Positions 20,276 through 28,567 of a DNA stretch of 64,000 nt are shown one piece after another. The notes below the pieces were generated by a model, which saw nothing but the letters and a program-made list of their open reading frames with translations, had not been told where the DNA came from and did not search any database. Every line of letters starts with the position of its first letter. Position 1 is the first letter of the stretch. The DNA is taken from the NCBI RefSeq assembly GCF_022760965.1, contig NZ_JAKVIJ010000002.1:310001-374000 (forward strand). The letters are read 5' to 3'. Source of the stretch: Simplicispira sedimenti (GTDB taxonomy: Bacteria > Pseudomonadota > Gammaproteobacteria > Burkholderiales > Burkholderiaceae_C). Both the position numbers and the translations under genes were made by a program.

Positions 20276-20338
20276 CCCAAGGAGCGCTTCGAGCACTTGG
20301 TCGAGTACGACGGAGTGCCTGCTGTTCTGCTGCCCTGA
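20276..20338 (+). pseudogene. Relic of a second deaminase gene 3' end
   Basis: Bases 20276-20311 match the last 36 bases of the deaminase gene (16660-16695) with five mismatches, in the same reading frame: 'PKERFEHLVEYD' here against 'LKECFERFVEYD'. Here the frame continues through GVPAVLLP to a stop at 20336-20338. No start or catalytic part remains, so it is a scar of a duplicated or replaced gene. Confidence 0.6.
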
Positions 20339-20342
20339 TGGC

Positions 20343-20792
20343 TCAGGGTGCGGGTGCAATGGCTGCTGCCAGCCGGTCTGCGTAATCTTTCAGCACGGTT
20401 GCGTCGGGGTTCTTGCGCGGCCAGGTGAAGGTGATGCCGTCCTGTGCGTGGCGCGGCACCACATGCATGTGGAAGTGGAACACGGTTTGGTCGCCCTCGC
20501 GGCCATTGGCCTGCAGCAGTGTGATGCCGGGCGGGTCGAACACCTCGCGGATGGCACTGGCCACGCGCTGCGCCGTCTGCATGACGGCGGCGGCCTCTTG
20601 CGGCGTGATGTCCAGCAGCGTGGTGGCGTGGCGTTTGGTGGCCACGAGCACATGGCCGGGGGTGACCTGGCCGATGTCCATGAAGGCGATGGTCAGCGTG
20701 TCTTCGTACACCCGTGCGGAAGGAATCTCTCCCGCCACCAAGCGGCAGAAGAGGCATTGGTCGGGGGGCGAGGTATCGACAAACATCGGCAT
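20343..20792 (-). CDS. HIT family nucleotide hydrolase
   Basis: 149 residues, about the usual length of bacterial Hint-like proteins. Contains 'CLFCRLVAGEIPSARVYED' at the N-terminus (two Cys as in zinc-containing Hint members) and the catalytic triad 'HFHMHVVPR' (HxHxH). Hydrolyses purine nucleoside phosphoramidates or AMP conjugates. Convergent with the deaminase relic; 34 bp downstream of the TetR-type gene in the same direction. Confidence 0.92.
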   Translation of the reverse strand: MPMFVDTSPPDQCLFCRLVAGEIPSARVYEDTLTIAFMDIGQVTPGHVLVATKRHATTLLDITPQEAAAVMQTAQRVASAIREVFDPPGITLLQANGREGDQTVFHFHMHVVPRHAQDGITFTWPRKNPDATVLKDYADRLAAAIAPAP

Positions 20793-20826
20793 GGGAGGCT
20801 CCTGGATGGCGTCAGAGGGGGATCTC

Positions 20827-21498
20827 TCAGTGTAGGGTGGGGTCGGCTGCGGATTGTCGCAATGCCTTCATGTGGCTGGCCACCATGGCCGCCACAAGTT
20901 GCGCCACGGCGGGACCAGGCAGGTCTTCGTCAAACAGCATTTCCACGGCAGCGTAGAGCAGTTCCACAGCCGTGCGACTGACCAGATAGAGCTGCTCCTG
21001 TGGGGCGTGGGGCAGGGCCTGGGCGAGCAGGGCGGTTTGCTGGGTTGTGATTGTCTGGTGCGAATCCAGGCGCACCTGCGCCAACGTCGGGACGGCACGC
21101 AAAGCGCGCATGACCCATACGCCGCCAGGGAATGCGCGGGTGACGTCGTAGGTATCCAGGATCAGCCCCGCCAGCGCTGCCTCCAGCGCCTCGGGGGGGC
21201 CTGAAAGCACCTCAGGGGTCATCCAAACCGCCACGCGCTCGTTTTGTTGCTGCATCAGCCTTTGCCCCAATTCGTACAGCACGGCGTATTTGTTGGGGAA
21301 GTATTGGTACAGCGCCGGGGGGGTCAGGCCTGCCTTGCTGCAGATCAGATTGGTGGACAGGCGCTCGATCCCCACTTCTGCCAGCAAGGCCGCAGCCACC
21401 TCCAGGATGCGCTCATAGGTCTCGGCGCCGCGCTGTTGCGCGGGTTGCTTCTTGGCGGTCAGTGCAGGGGCCTGGGGCTTTTTCCGGGTGGGGGGCAT
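20827..21498 (-). CDS. TetR family transcriptional repressor
   Basis: About 223 residues. N-terminal HTH: 'ILEVAAALLAEVGIERLST...ICSKAGLTPPALYQYFPNKYAVL', a classic TetR motif, then a helical ligand domain. The start is either the ATG at 21498 (MPPTRKK) or one at 21537, which would place the start codon only a few bases from the operators. It is divergent from a five-gene operon of exported proteins. Two operator-like palindromes at 21544-21575 lie in the shared gap, so repression of both directions is inferred. Confidence 0.9.
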   Translation of the reverse strand: MPPTRKKPQAPALTAKKQPAQQRGAETYERILEVAAALLAEVGIERLSTNLICSKAGLTPPALYQYFPNKYAVLYELGQRLMQQQNERVAVWMTPEVLSGPPEALEAALAGLILDTYDVTRAFPGGVWVMRALRAVPTLAQVRLDSHQTITTQQTALLAQALPHAPQEQLYLVSRTAVELLYAAVEMLFDEDLPGPAVAQLVAAMVASHMKALRQSAADPTLH

Positions 21499-21543
21499 GG
21501 CTTTGGGGTGGGGTGGCTCAGGGATTATCCTCATCCTCATAAA

Positions 21544-21575
21544 TATAGTCATCACTATAAGATAGCAATCGCTAT
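21544..21575. promoter_or_regulatory. Tandem TetR operators in the divergent promoter region
   Basis: TATAGT-CATC-ACTATA (21544-21559) and ATAGC-AATC-GCTAT (21562-21575) are two perfect dyads with the same 4-bp spacer and half-site ATAGY, their centres 17 bp apart. They lie between the TetR-type gene and the ATG at 21624. Confidence 0.78.
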
Positions 21576-21623
21576 GGTTGACCATGGCGCGAGGGATTGC
21601 ATACAACAACGAAGGAGACAGCA

Positions 21624-22067
21624 ATGCGAGCAACTTGGTGGAGTGCCGTGCTTGCCAGCGTCTGTGTAGTGCCTGCGGCGGCTGTGGAGCCGGCAGACGT
21701 GCACGGTCTGTGGCTGACGGCGCAAGAGGATGCAGTGATAGCGTTCGGCCCGTGCGAAGACCGGGTGCAGGCACTGTGTGCGCAGGTGGTGTGGGACAAG
21801 GATGCCGGTACGCCCAAGGACACCTGTGGCGTGAAGGTGGCGCGGTTGGAGCGATTCGCTTCCGATGCCTGGCGCGACGGCTGGGCATTTGATCCGCGCG
21901 ACGGCAAGAAGTACAAGGCCACGGTGCGGATCCAGGAGGGTGCGCTCTTGCTGCGCGCCTTTGTGGGTGTGGAGGTGTTGGGCCAGACCGAGAGGCTGAG
22001 CCGGATTGCCAAACTGCCTGAGCAGCCGGTCTGCCAGCCCGTCCAACGTACAGGAGCCGCATCATGA
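21624..22067 (+). CDS. DUF2147-like secreted protein
   Basis: 147 residues with a Sec signal ('SVCVVPAAAVEPADV'). The 'VHGLWLTAQEDAVIAFGPC' opening and 'DPRDGKKYKATVRI' core resemble DUF2147 beta-barrel proteins. Four Cys residues in the mature part could form disulfides. Strong GAAGGAG ribosome-binding site. First gene of the TetR-controlled operon; its stop overlaps the next start. The function of the family is unknown. Confidence 0.82.
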   Translation: MRATWWSAVLASVCVVPAAAVEPADVHGLWLTAQEDAVIAFGPCEDRVQALCAQVVWDKDAGTPKDTCGVKVARLERFASDAWRDGWAFDPRDGKKYKATVRIQEGALLLRAFVGVEVLGQTERLSRIAKLPEQPVCQPVQRTGAAS

Positions 22068-22948
22068 ATTTTCGTGTTCTTCTCGGGTTTGTCGTGTCCA
22101 TGTTGGTGGTGCCTGTACAGGCGATGGCCCAGTCGGCACCCGATGACATCATCAGCCATGCCATTGATGCGGAGCTTCGGGCCGTGACGGATCAGCGCAC
22201 GCGCGGCATATCGGATTCGCTGCTGCGGCCAGGGGCCAAGCTCAGCATCCAGGCGGCCCATGAAAGCGGTCTGATCGGGCTGATGGAGGCCGCCACGGTG
22301 AGCAAGAAGCAGTTCCAGGGAAGCAACGGCCTGGCGCTGACCGTGGCGGGGGGCTACCGCTTTGGCGACCCGGACGCCTGGCATTTTGGTGTCGGCATGG
22401 CGGCCGAGGTGTTGCCGGGGGCACGTTTCGATGCGCCCCATGGCTTTGATGTGGAAACCTTCTCTCCCACTACCGTGCGCAGCACGCGCTATGACACCGC
22501 CTTTGCGGTGTTCGAATGGGGCTATGGCGCGCTGGAGGGACGGGTGATGCGCGTCATGTCCAAGAACTACCGGGGCATCAGCACCGGAGGGGTGTGCGGC
22601 ACCCTGTTGTCCCTGTCCGCAGACCCAACGCGGGCGCTCGATTGCTATGCCCGTGGCGACCATGGTGCGCGCGGCAGCTGGCTGTTCGATCTGGACTACA
22701 AAATCCCGCTGGATGGACTCACCACCTTGGTGTTGCATGTGGGCCATCAGCGGATCGCGCATTTTTCTGAAGCCAACTACACCGACTACCGCATCGGCCT
22801 GACACACCGCCGTTGGGGCTTTGAATGGGGCATCGATTGGATCGACACCCATGTCAAGGAACGCACGTTGTTCCAGACGCCGGACGGCGACCGCCTACGC
22901 GACACCGCCCGTGGGCGCCTGGTGCTGTCGGTGGCACGCAGGTTCTGA
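22064..22948 (+). CDS. TorF-like putative porin
   Basis: 294 residues with a cleavable signal ('VVPVQAMAQSAPDD') and an all-beta, aromatic-rich mature part ending in Phe, as outer-membrane barrels do. 'VTDQRTRGISDS' and 'AAHESGLIGLMEA' match the pattern of the TorF/Gcw_chp family. Probably an outer-membrane pore for the substrate of the operon. Overlaps the DUF2147 gene (ATGA) and is followed 2 bp later by the cytochrome gene. Confidence 0.72.
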   Translation: MNFRVLLGFVVSMLVVPVQAMAQSAPDDIISHAIDAELRAVTDQRTRGISDSLLRPGAKLSIQAAHESGLIGLMEAATVSKKQFQGSNGLALTVAGGYRFGDPDAWHFGVGMAAEVLPGARFDAPHGFDVETFSPTTVRSTRYDTAFAVFEWGYGALEGRVMRVMSKNYRGISTGGVCGTLLSLSADPTRALDCYARGDHGARGSWLFDLDYKIPLDGLTTLVLHVGHQRIAHFSEANYTDYRIGLTHRRWGFEWGIDWIDTHVKERTLFQTPDGDRLRDTARGRLVLSVARRF

Positions 22949-22950
22949 GC

Positions 22951-23307
22951 ATGGTGCAGGAACGACCAAGAACGGCCTTGCAGTGGCGGTGGTGGGCGCT
23001 CGCCATGCCTGTCCTGGTGGGGGCATGCAGCGGGAGCAGCGAATGGGACGGCCTGCCACCGCCCGACCTGCGGCAGATGGGGCTGTACCAGCGCAGCTGT
23101 GTGCACTGCCACGAGGTGCCCGGTTCCGGCGCGCCGCAGCGTGGTGACCGTGCGGCCTGGTCGGCGCTGGAGCGCCAGGGCCTCGATGCCTTGGTGCGCA
23201 GTGTGCGCGAGGGCAAGGGGGCCATGCCCAGCAGGGGCTGGTGCCCTGAGTGTTCCGACGCAGATTTCAGCGCATTGATCACCCACATGCGAAAGGCGCA
23301 ACCATGA
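22951..23307 (+). CDS. Small c-type cytochrome lipoprotein
   Basis: 118 residues: n-region, hydrophobic stretch, lipobox-like 'VLVGACSG', then one haem-binding 'CVHCH' motif. Met ligands are available near 'GAMPSRGW', and an extra Cys pair (CPEC) follows. A small membrane-anchored electron acceptor. Its stop overlaps the oxidase start (ATGA), so coupled translation and function as electron acceptor for the flavin oxidase are likely. Confidence 0.82.
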   Translation: MVQERPRTALQWRWWALAMPVLVGACSGSSEWDGLPPPDLRQMGLYQRSCVHCHEVPGSGAPQRGDRAAWSALERQGLDALVRSVREGKGAMPSRGWCPECSDADFSALITHMRKAQP

Positions 23308-24713
23308 GTCGGCGGCAATTTCTTCAATCCATGACAGCAAGCGGCATGGCGCTGGCCATGCGCCCGGTCGCTGCGGCGGCGCCGCAGCCTGGCGCCACGC
23401 CGTCTGTGCCGACCGCCGCTGCTGCACCCGCTGCCTGGCGCAACTGGTCCGGCATTGCACAGTGCCAGCCTGCCGCATGGGCCGTCCCGCGCAGTGAGGA
23501 GGAACTGGTAGCCCTGCTGCGCCAATCCCCTGCGCCCTTGCGTGCGGTCGGGGCGGGGCACTCGTTCACGGCGCTGGTGCCCACCGAGGGCACGCTGTTG
23601 TCCATCGATGCGCTGTCCGGTCTGAGTGCCCATGCAGCGCAGCCTGCCCCCACGGCCACGCTGCAGGCAGGCACGCGTTTGGCCACGGTGTCCCGCCTGC
23701 TCGATGGCGTGGGCCTGGCCTTGCGCAATGCGCCCGACATTGACGCGCAGACCCTCGCAGGCGCGTTGGCCACCGCTACCCACGGCACCGGTGCGGATCT
23801 ACCCGCCCTGCACGCCGATGTGCAGTCGCTGCGGCTGGTGGCGCCCACGGGCCAGATCCTGAGCTGCAGCGCCCAGGACAATGCCGAGGTGTTCCACGCG
23901 GCCCGCGTGTCCCTGGGGGCGCTGGGCGTGGTCACCGAGATGACGCTGCGCGTGCGCCCGCGCCATGTGCTGCAGCGCCGCGTATGGCTGATGCCGGTGG
24001 ACAGCCTGCTGCGCGACCTGGATACGCTGGCCCGCAAACACCGCCAGTTCGAGTGCTACCTGCTGCCGCACACCGGCTATGGCGCCGTCATCGTGCACGA
24101 CGAACACCCCGGCCCGCCGCAGCCGGTGCCGCATGTCTCCGCTGACGAGGACGTGCTGCGTGACCTGCGCCGCCTGCGCGACTGGCTGGGCTACGCGCCA
24201 TCGTTGCGCCGCTGGGTGGCGCAACGCTTGATCGATCCCGCGCAGACGGAGCAGCGCACCGACTGGTCGTACCGGCTCCTGTCCACCCAGCGCCCCACGC
24301 GCTTCAACGAGACCGAGGGGCATGTGCCGCGTGCCAACGGCCCGGCCTGTTTGCGTGCGGTGCTGGACTACCTGGAGCAGCGCAACGACGTGTACTTTCC
24401 GGTGGAATTCCGCTACGTGGCGCAGGACGAAGCTTGGCTTTCGCCCTTCTACGAGCGCGACAGCTGCTCCATCGCTGTGCATGCAGCGCACGACGAACCG
24501 TGGGACTACCTCGTCAAGGACGTGGGGGCCCTCTTTCGCCGCCATGGCGCCCGCCCGCACTGGGGCAAGCTGCACGACCGCAGCGCCCAGGAGTTGCGCA
24601 CGCTGTACCCCCGCTGGAACGACTTCGACCGCGTGCGCCGCCACCTGGACCCCCAGGGGCGCATGCTCAACGCCTACCTGCGTCCGTGGTTTGAGAGGAG
24701 CAATGCATCATGA
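23304..24713 (+). CDS. Tat-exported FAD-linked oxidase/dehydrogenase, aldonolactone oxidase (ALO) family
   Basis: 469 residues. N-terminus 'SRRQFLQSMTASGMALAM' is a good twin-arginine signal. An FAD-binding PCMH domain follows, with 'RAVGAGHSF' (the His is the usual site of covalent flavin linkage in the family) and 'ATATHGTGADLPALHAD'; the C-terminal ALO domain carries the 'RPHWGKLH' motif. Such enzymes oxidise sugar lactones or polyols. Here the partner is probably the cytochrome gene upstream instead of oxygen. The substrate cannot be told from sequence. Confidence 0.82.
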   Translation: MSRRQFLQSMTASGMALAMRPVAAAAPQPGATPSVPTAAAAPAAWRNWSGIAQCQPAAWAVPRSEEELVALLRQSPAPLRAVGAGHSFTALVPTEGTLLSIDALSGLSAHAAQPAPTATLQAGTRLATVSRLLDGVGLALRNAPDIDAQTLAGALATATHGTGADLPALHADVQSLRLVAPTGQILSCSAQDNAEVFHAARVSLGALGVVTEMTLRVRPRHVLQRRVWLMPVDSLLRDLDTLARKHRQFECYLLPHTGYGAVIVHDEHPGPPQPVPHVSADEDVLRDLRRLRDWLGYAPSLRRWVAQRLIDPAQTEQRTDWSYRLLSTQRPTRFNETEGHVPRANGPACLRAVLDYLEQRNDVYFPVEFRYVAQDEAWLSPFYERDSCSIAVHAAHDEPWDYLVKDVGALFRRHGARPHWGKLHDRSAQELRTLYPRWNDFDRVRRHLDPQGRMLNAYLRPWFERSNAS

Positions 24714-25975
24714 TCCGTCGCCGAATGCTCTGGACGGCCGCCGCCGTGGCGGCAGGGGCCTGGTGGTCGCGTCCTGCCGATCGGGGTGGTCCACCAGACG
24801 AACGGCTGGCAGCGCTGGTGCGCGCCCTGGCCGATGTGCCGCAGCAGCCCGTGTTGGTGCTCGACCGCGCACGCTGGCGGGCCAATCTGGCACGCATTCG
24901 CCGCCTGGCCCATGCGGCACTGCCCTTGCGCGCGGTGGCCAAGTCGCTGCCCTGTGCGCCCTTGCTCGACGAGGCACTGCGCGCCTGGAACACACAGCGC
25001 GCCATGGTCTTCAACGCCCGGCAGGCCGAGCTGGTGGCCCAGGCGCGGCCCGACGCCGACCTGCTGCTGGGCAAGCCTTTGCCTGCCAGCGCTGCGCATT
25101 GGGTGCTGCCGCGCCTGGCCCGCGCGCGCCTGGATGCGCCGCGCCAGGTGCAATGGCTGGTGGACACGCCCGAGCGCCTGGCCGAGTACCGCGCCCTGGC
25201 GCGGGCCCAGGGTGTGCCTTTGGGCATCAACATCGAGATCGATGTGGGTCTGCACCGTGGCGGCGTCGAGTCCACAGAGATGCTGGCCGCCATGCTGGAT
25301 CTGCTGCGCGACGAGCCGCTGTTGCTGCTGCGCGGCTTCATGGGCTACGACGCGCACCTGGCATCCATTCCCGACCTGCCGGGCAACCGCGAGCGCGCGC
25401 TCGCCCACGCCCGGGAGCGTTACGCCACCATGGTGGCTTTGGCGCGCAAGCGACTGCACACCGATGGGCGCGACTGGACGCTCAACACCGCTGGCTCGCC
25501 TACGCTGTACCTGCACGATGACCAGCACACGCCGAACGAGCTGGCCGTGGGTTCGGCAGCGGTCAAGCCTTCGCACTTCGACCTGCCTTCGCTGGCCGAG
25601 CTGGAACCGGCGCTGTTCATCGCCACGCCCATCCTCAAGGTGATGGAGCGTTTTCGGCTGCCCGTGGGCGCCGAACCGATCTCGGATGCTGTGCGCTGGT
25701 GGGACGTGAACCAGCGCCAGGGCCTGGCCATCCACGGCGGGCACTGGCTGGCCGATCCCGTGCACCCGCAGGGCGTGGCGTCCAGCGGCCTGTACGGCCC
25801 GTCGTCGAACCAACAGGTCATGGTGGCATCCCCTTCCACACCCCTGGCTGTGGGCGACTGGATGCTGTGGCGGCCCTGGCAGAGCGAGGCGGTGATGACC
25901 CAGTTCGACACCTTGTGCGTGGTGGACGATGGCAAGCTGCAGGCGCAGTGGCCGGTGATGCCTGTGAATCCCTGA
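24710..25975 (+). CDS. DSD1/alanine-racemase-fold PLP enzyme with an N-terminal export-like signal
   Basis: 421 residues. Fold-type III PLP barrel with candidate Schiff-base Lys in 'RAVAKSLPCAPLL', substrate/PLP segments 'GINIEIDVGLHRGG' and 'NTAGSPT', and a C-terminal 'AIHGGHWLADP' region where D-serine dehydratase-like proteins bind zinc. The start 'IRRRMLWTAAAVAAGAWW' resembles a Tat signal, unusual for a PLP enzyme. ATGA overlap with the oxidase gene marks it as the last gene of the operon; a strong terminator follows. A D-amino-acid or hydroxy-amino-acid substrate is plausible but unproven. Confidence 0.75.
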   Translation: MIRRRMLWTAAAVAAGAWWSRPADRGGPPDERLAALVRALADVPQQPVLVLDRARWRANLARIRRLAHAALPLRAVAKSLPCAPLLDEALRAWNTQRAMVFNARQAELVAQARPDADLLLGKPLPASAAHWVLPRLARARLDAPRQVQWLVDTPERLAEYRALARAQGVPLGINIEIDVGLHRGGVESTEMLAAMLDLLRDEPLLLLRGFMGYDAHLASIPDLPGNRERALAHARERYATMVALARKRLHTDGRDWTLNTAGSPTLYLHDDQHTPNELAVGSAAVKPSHFDLPSLAELEPALFIATPILKVMERFRLPVGAEPISDAVRWWDVNQRQGLAIHGGHWLADPVHPQGVASSGLYGPSSNQQVMVASPSTPLAVGDWMLWRPWQSEAVMTQFDTLCVVDDGKLQAQWPVMPVNP

Positions 25976-26014
25976 GCAAAGGTTCCGTGGGCCCGAGCAG
26001 GTAAAATCCTGCGC

Positions 26015-26051
26015 AAAGACCGCTGTCCCGGCGGTCTTTTGTTTTTTTGTC
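26015..26051 (+). terminator. Strong intrinsic terminator (possibly a leader attenuator of the next gene)
   Basis: AAAGACCGC - TGTCCCG - GCGGTCTTT, nine pairs, followed by TTTGTTTTTTT. It ends the TetR-controlled operon. It sits only about 25 bp before the next start (26076), and a TAAAAT -10-like element occurs just upstream at 26002, so it may lie in the leader of the orphan BMP gene. Confidence 0.85.
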
Positions 26052-26075
26052 TTCGGGACCATGTAGAGGAACACC

Positions 26076-27164
26076 ATGTACAAAAACCTCGCTGCCGCGC
26101 TCGCGGCCGCCTGTTTTTTCTCCCCCGTTTTTTCCCAGACCAAGGTGCCTGCCGAACCCGTGAAGGCGGGCTTCGTCTATGTCTCGCCCATCACCGAGGC
26201 CGGTTGGACGCGCCAGCACGACGAGGGTCGCAAGGCCGTCGAGGCCGCGCTGGGCGCGGGCGTCAAGACCACTTTTGTCGAGAACGTGCCCGAGGGGCCG
26301 GACGCCGAGCGCGTGATCCGCGACCTGGCCGCCACGGGTCACAAGATCATCTTCACGCCGAGCTTCGGCTACATGGAGCCCACGCTCAAGGTGGCGCAGG
26401 ATTTCCCCGATGTGAAGTTCGAGTCCATCACCGGCTACAAGCAGGCGGCCAACGTGGCCACAGCCAACGCGCGCTACTACGAGGGCCGCTACCTCGCGGG
26501 CATCGCGGCGGGCCGCATGAGCAAGACCGGCGTGGCCGGCTACGTGGCGGGCTTCCCCATCCCCGAGGTGCTGCAGGGCATCAACGCCTTCACGCTGGGC
26601 ATGCGCTCGGTGAATCCGCGGGCCACGGTGAAGGTGGTGTGGCTCAACGTCTGGTTCGACCCGCCCAAGGAGCGCGACGGCGCCATGGCGCTGTTCAACC
26701 AGGACGCCGATGTGCTCGCCTTCCACACCGGCTCCACGGCGGTCATGGCGGCGGCGCAGGAGCGCGGCAAGCTGGCCGTGGCCTACCACTCCGACATGCG
26801 CCGCGTGGGGCCGGACGCGCAGATCGTGGCGGTCACGCACCAGTGGGGCGACTACTACACGGCCCGCGTGCGCGCCGTGCAGAACGGTACCTGGAAGAGT
26901 GGCAAGGTCTGGGGCGGCGTGAAGGAGGGCATGATCCGCGTGGGCGACTTCGGCAGCAAGGTGCCGCAGGCCGTGCAGCAGGAAGTGCTGGCGCGCCAGA
27001 AGGACATTGCCGCAGGCAAGCTGCACCCCTTCCAGGCCGCCCAGGCCGCTGTGCGCGACAACGAAGGGCGCGAAGTGATCGCCAAGGGGCAGACGCTTGG
27101 TGACGCCCAGATCCTCGGCATGAACTGGCTGGTTGAAGGCGTGCAGGGCAAGATCACGCGCTGA
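26076..27164 (+). CDS. Orphan BMP family substrate-binding protein
   Basis: 362 residues; Sec signal ('ACFFSPVFSQTK') without a lipobox, unlike the lipoprotein paralogue at 14376. Same BMP/PnrA-like fold: 'VKAGFVYVSPITEAGWTRQHDEGR', 'FPIPEVLQGINAFTLGMRSVNP'. No permease or ATPase is adjacent, so it may share the importer at 10731-14329 with different specificity, or act as a sensor or chemoreceptor partner. Its leader contains the terminator at 26015. Confidence 0.88.
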   Translation: MYKNLAAALAAACFFSPVFSQTKVPAEPVKAGFVYVSPITEAGWTRQHDEGRKAVEAALGAGVKTTFVENVPEGPDAERVIRDLAATGHKIIFTPSFGYMEPTLKVAQDFPDVKFESITGYKQAANVATANARYYEGRYLAGIAAGRMSKTGVAGYVAGFPIPEVLQGINAFTLGMRSVNPRATVKVVWLNVWFDPPKERDGAMALFNQDADVLAFHTGSTAVMAAAQERGKLAVAYHSDMRRVGPDAQIVAVTHQWGDYYTARVRAVQNGTWKSGKVWGGVKEGMIRVGDFGSKVPQAVQQEVLARQKDIAAGKLHPFQAAQAAVRDNEGREVIAKGQTLGDAQILGMNWLVEGVQGKITR

Positions 27165-27328
27165 CCCTGTTGCGGGCGGGTTTTTCCCGGCTGGCAACCC
27201 GCATTGTGCGGGCATAGAATCCACGGCTGCGCTACAGCGCAAAGAGGGGGATGCAACGCCAACACCCCGGTGCTGCATCCCAATCCCATAACGCAAGCGC
27301 GCGACACAATCGCGTGCGGAGACCGTGG

Positions 27329-28564
27329 ATGACATCGCACACAGCCCTGCGGCTGCATGTGCCGGAGCCTACTGGGCGCCCGGGCTGCAAGACCGACTTC
27401 TCCTACCTCAGCGTCTCGCCGGCCGGCGCAGTACGCAGACCTTCCCCCGATTCCCCCGCCTTTGATACCGCCGACCTGGCCAACAGCTTGGTGCGCGTAC
27501 TCGATGACGAGGGCCGCGCCGTCGGCCCCTGGGCCCCGGCCATCCACCCTGAGCGCCTGCGGCGCGGGCTGCGCGCCATGATGAAGACGCGCATCTTCGA
27601 TGCCCGCATGCTGGTGGCCCAGCGCCAGAAGAAGCTCTCGTTCTACATGCAGTGCCTGGGCGAGGAGGCCATCGCCGTGGCCCATGCGCAGGCGCTCCAA
27701 GACGGCGACATGTGCTTCCCCACCTACCGCCAGCAGGGTCTGCTGCTCTCGCGTGACGACATCCCCATGTCCGAGCTGATCTGCCAGCTCATGAGCAACG
27801 AGCGTGACCCGCTCAAGGGCCGCCAGCTGCCCGTGATGTACTCGTACAAGCGCGCGGGCTTCTTCTCGATCTCGGGCAATCTGGCCACCCAGGTCATCCA
27901 GGCCGTGGGCTGGGCGATGGCCTCGGCGATCAAGGGCGACACCAAGATCGCCTCCGCCTGGATCGGCGACGGCGCCACAGCCGAGTCCGACTTCCACACC
28001 GCGCTGACCTTCGCCCACGTGTACCGCGCCCCGGTGATCCTCAACGTGGTCAACAACCAGTGGGCCATCTCCACCTTCCAGGCCATCGCGGGCGGCGAGG
28101 GTACTACCTTCGCCCAGCGCGGCGTGGGCTGCGGCATCGCCTCGCTGCGCGTGGACGGCAACGACTTCCTGGCCATCTACGCCGCCTCGCAGTGGGCGGC
28201 GCAGCGCGCGCGCGCCAACCACGGGCCGACACTGATCGAGTGGGTGACCTACCGCGCCGGCCCCCATTCCACCTCGGACGACCCGTCCAAGTACCGCCCC
28301 GCCGACGACTGGCAGCGCTTTCCCCTGGGCGACCCGATCGAACGCCTCAAACAGCACCTGATCGCCATCGGCGAGTGGAGCGAAGAGCGCCACGCCCAGG
28401 CCCAGAAGGAGCTGGAGCAGGAGGTGATCGCCGCGCAGAAGGAGGCCGAGAGCCACGGCACGCTGCTCGACGGCCGCGTGCCGAGCGCCGCCACGATGTT
28501 CGACGATGTGTACAAGGACATGCCGGAGCATCTGCGCCGGCAGCGCCAGCAACTGGGGGTCTGA
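27329..28564 (+). CDS. bkdA1: Branched-chain 2-oxoacid dehydrogenase E1 alpha subunit
   Basis: Thiamine-diphosphate decarboxylase subunit for 2-oxoisovalerate and related valine, leucine and isoleucine catabolites. 411 residues. The start 'LRLHVPEPTGRPGCKTDFSYL' and blocks such as 'GNLATQVIQAVGWAMASA' and 'IGDGATAESDFHTALTFAH' (ThDP/Mg site) are strongly reminiscent of Pseudomonas BkdA1. The ATG at 27329 is chosen over an upstream in-frame ATG because the family homology begins there. First gene of bkdA1-bkdA2-bkdB-lpdV. No Lrp-type bkdR is adjacent. Weak promoter candidate TGGCAA-17-TAGAAT at 27192-27220. Confidence 0.95.
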   Translation: MTSHTALRLHVPEPTGRPGCKTDFSYLSVSPAGAVRRPSPDSPAFDTADLANSLVRVLDDEGRAVGPWAPAIHPERLRRGLRAMMKTRIFDARMLVAQRQKKLSFYMQCLGEEAIAVAHAQALQDGDMCFPTYRQQGLLLSRDDIPMSELICQLMSNERDPLKGRQLPVMYSYKRAGFFSISGNLATQVIQAVGWAMASAIKGDTKIASAWIGDGATAESDFHTALTFAHVYRAPVILNVVNNQWAISTFQAIAGGEGTTFAQRGVGCGIASLRVDGNDFLAIYAASQWAAQRARANHGPTLIEWVTYRAGPHSTSDDPSKYRPADDWQRFPLGDPIERLKQHLIAIGEWSEERHAQAQKELEQEVIAAQKEAESHGTLLDGRVPSAATMFDDVYKDMPEHLRRQRQQLGV

Positions 28565-28567
28565 GCC

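Noticed and set aside
27198..27212. CCCGC-ATTGT-GCGGG dyad between candidate -35 and -10 elements upstream of bkdA1, as an operator
   Set aside because: The promoter itself is weak and no regulator gene is adjacent; not enough to claim an operator.
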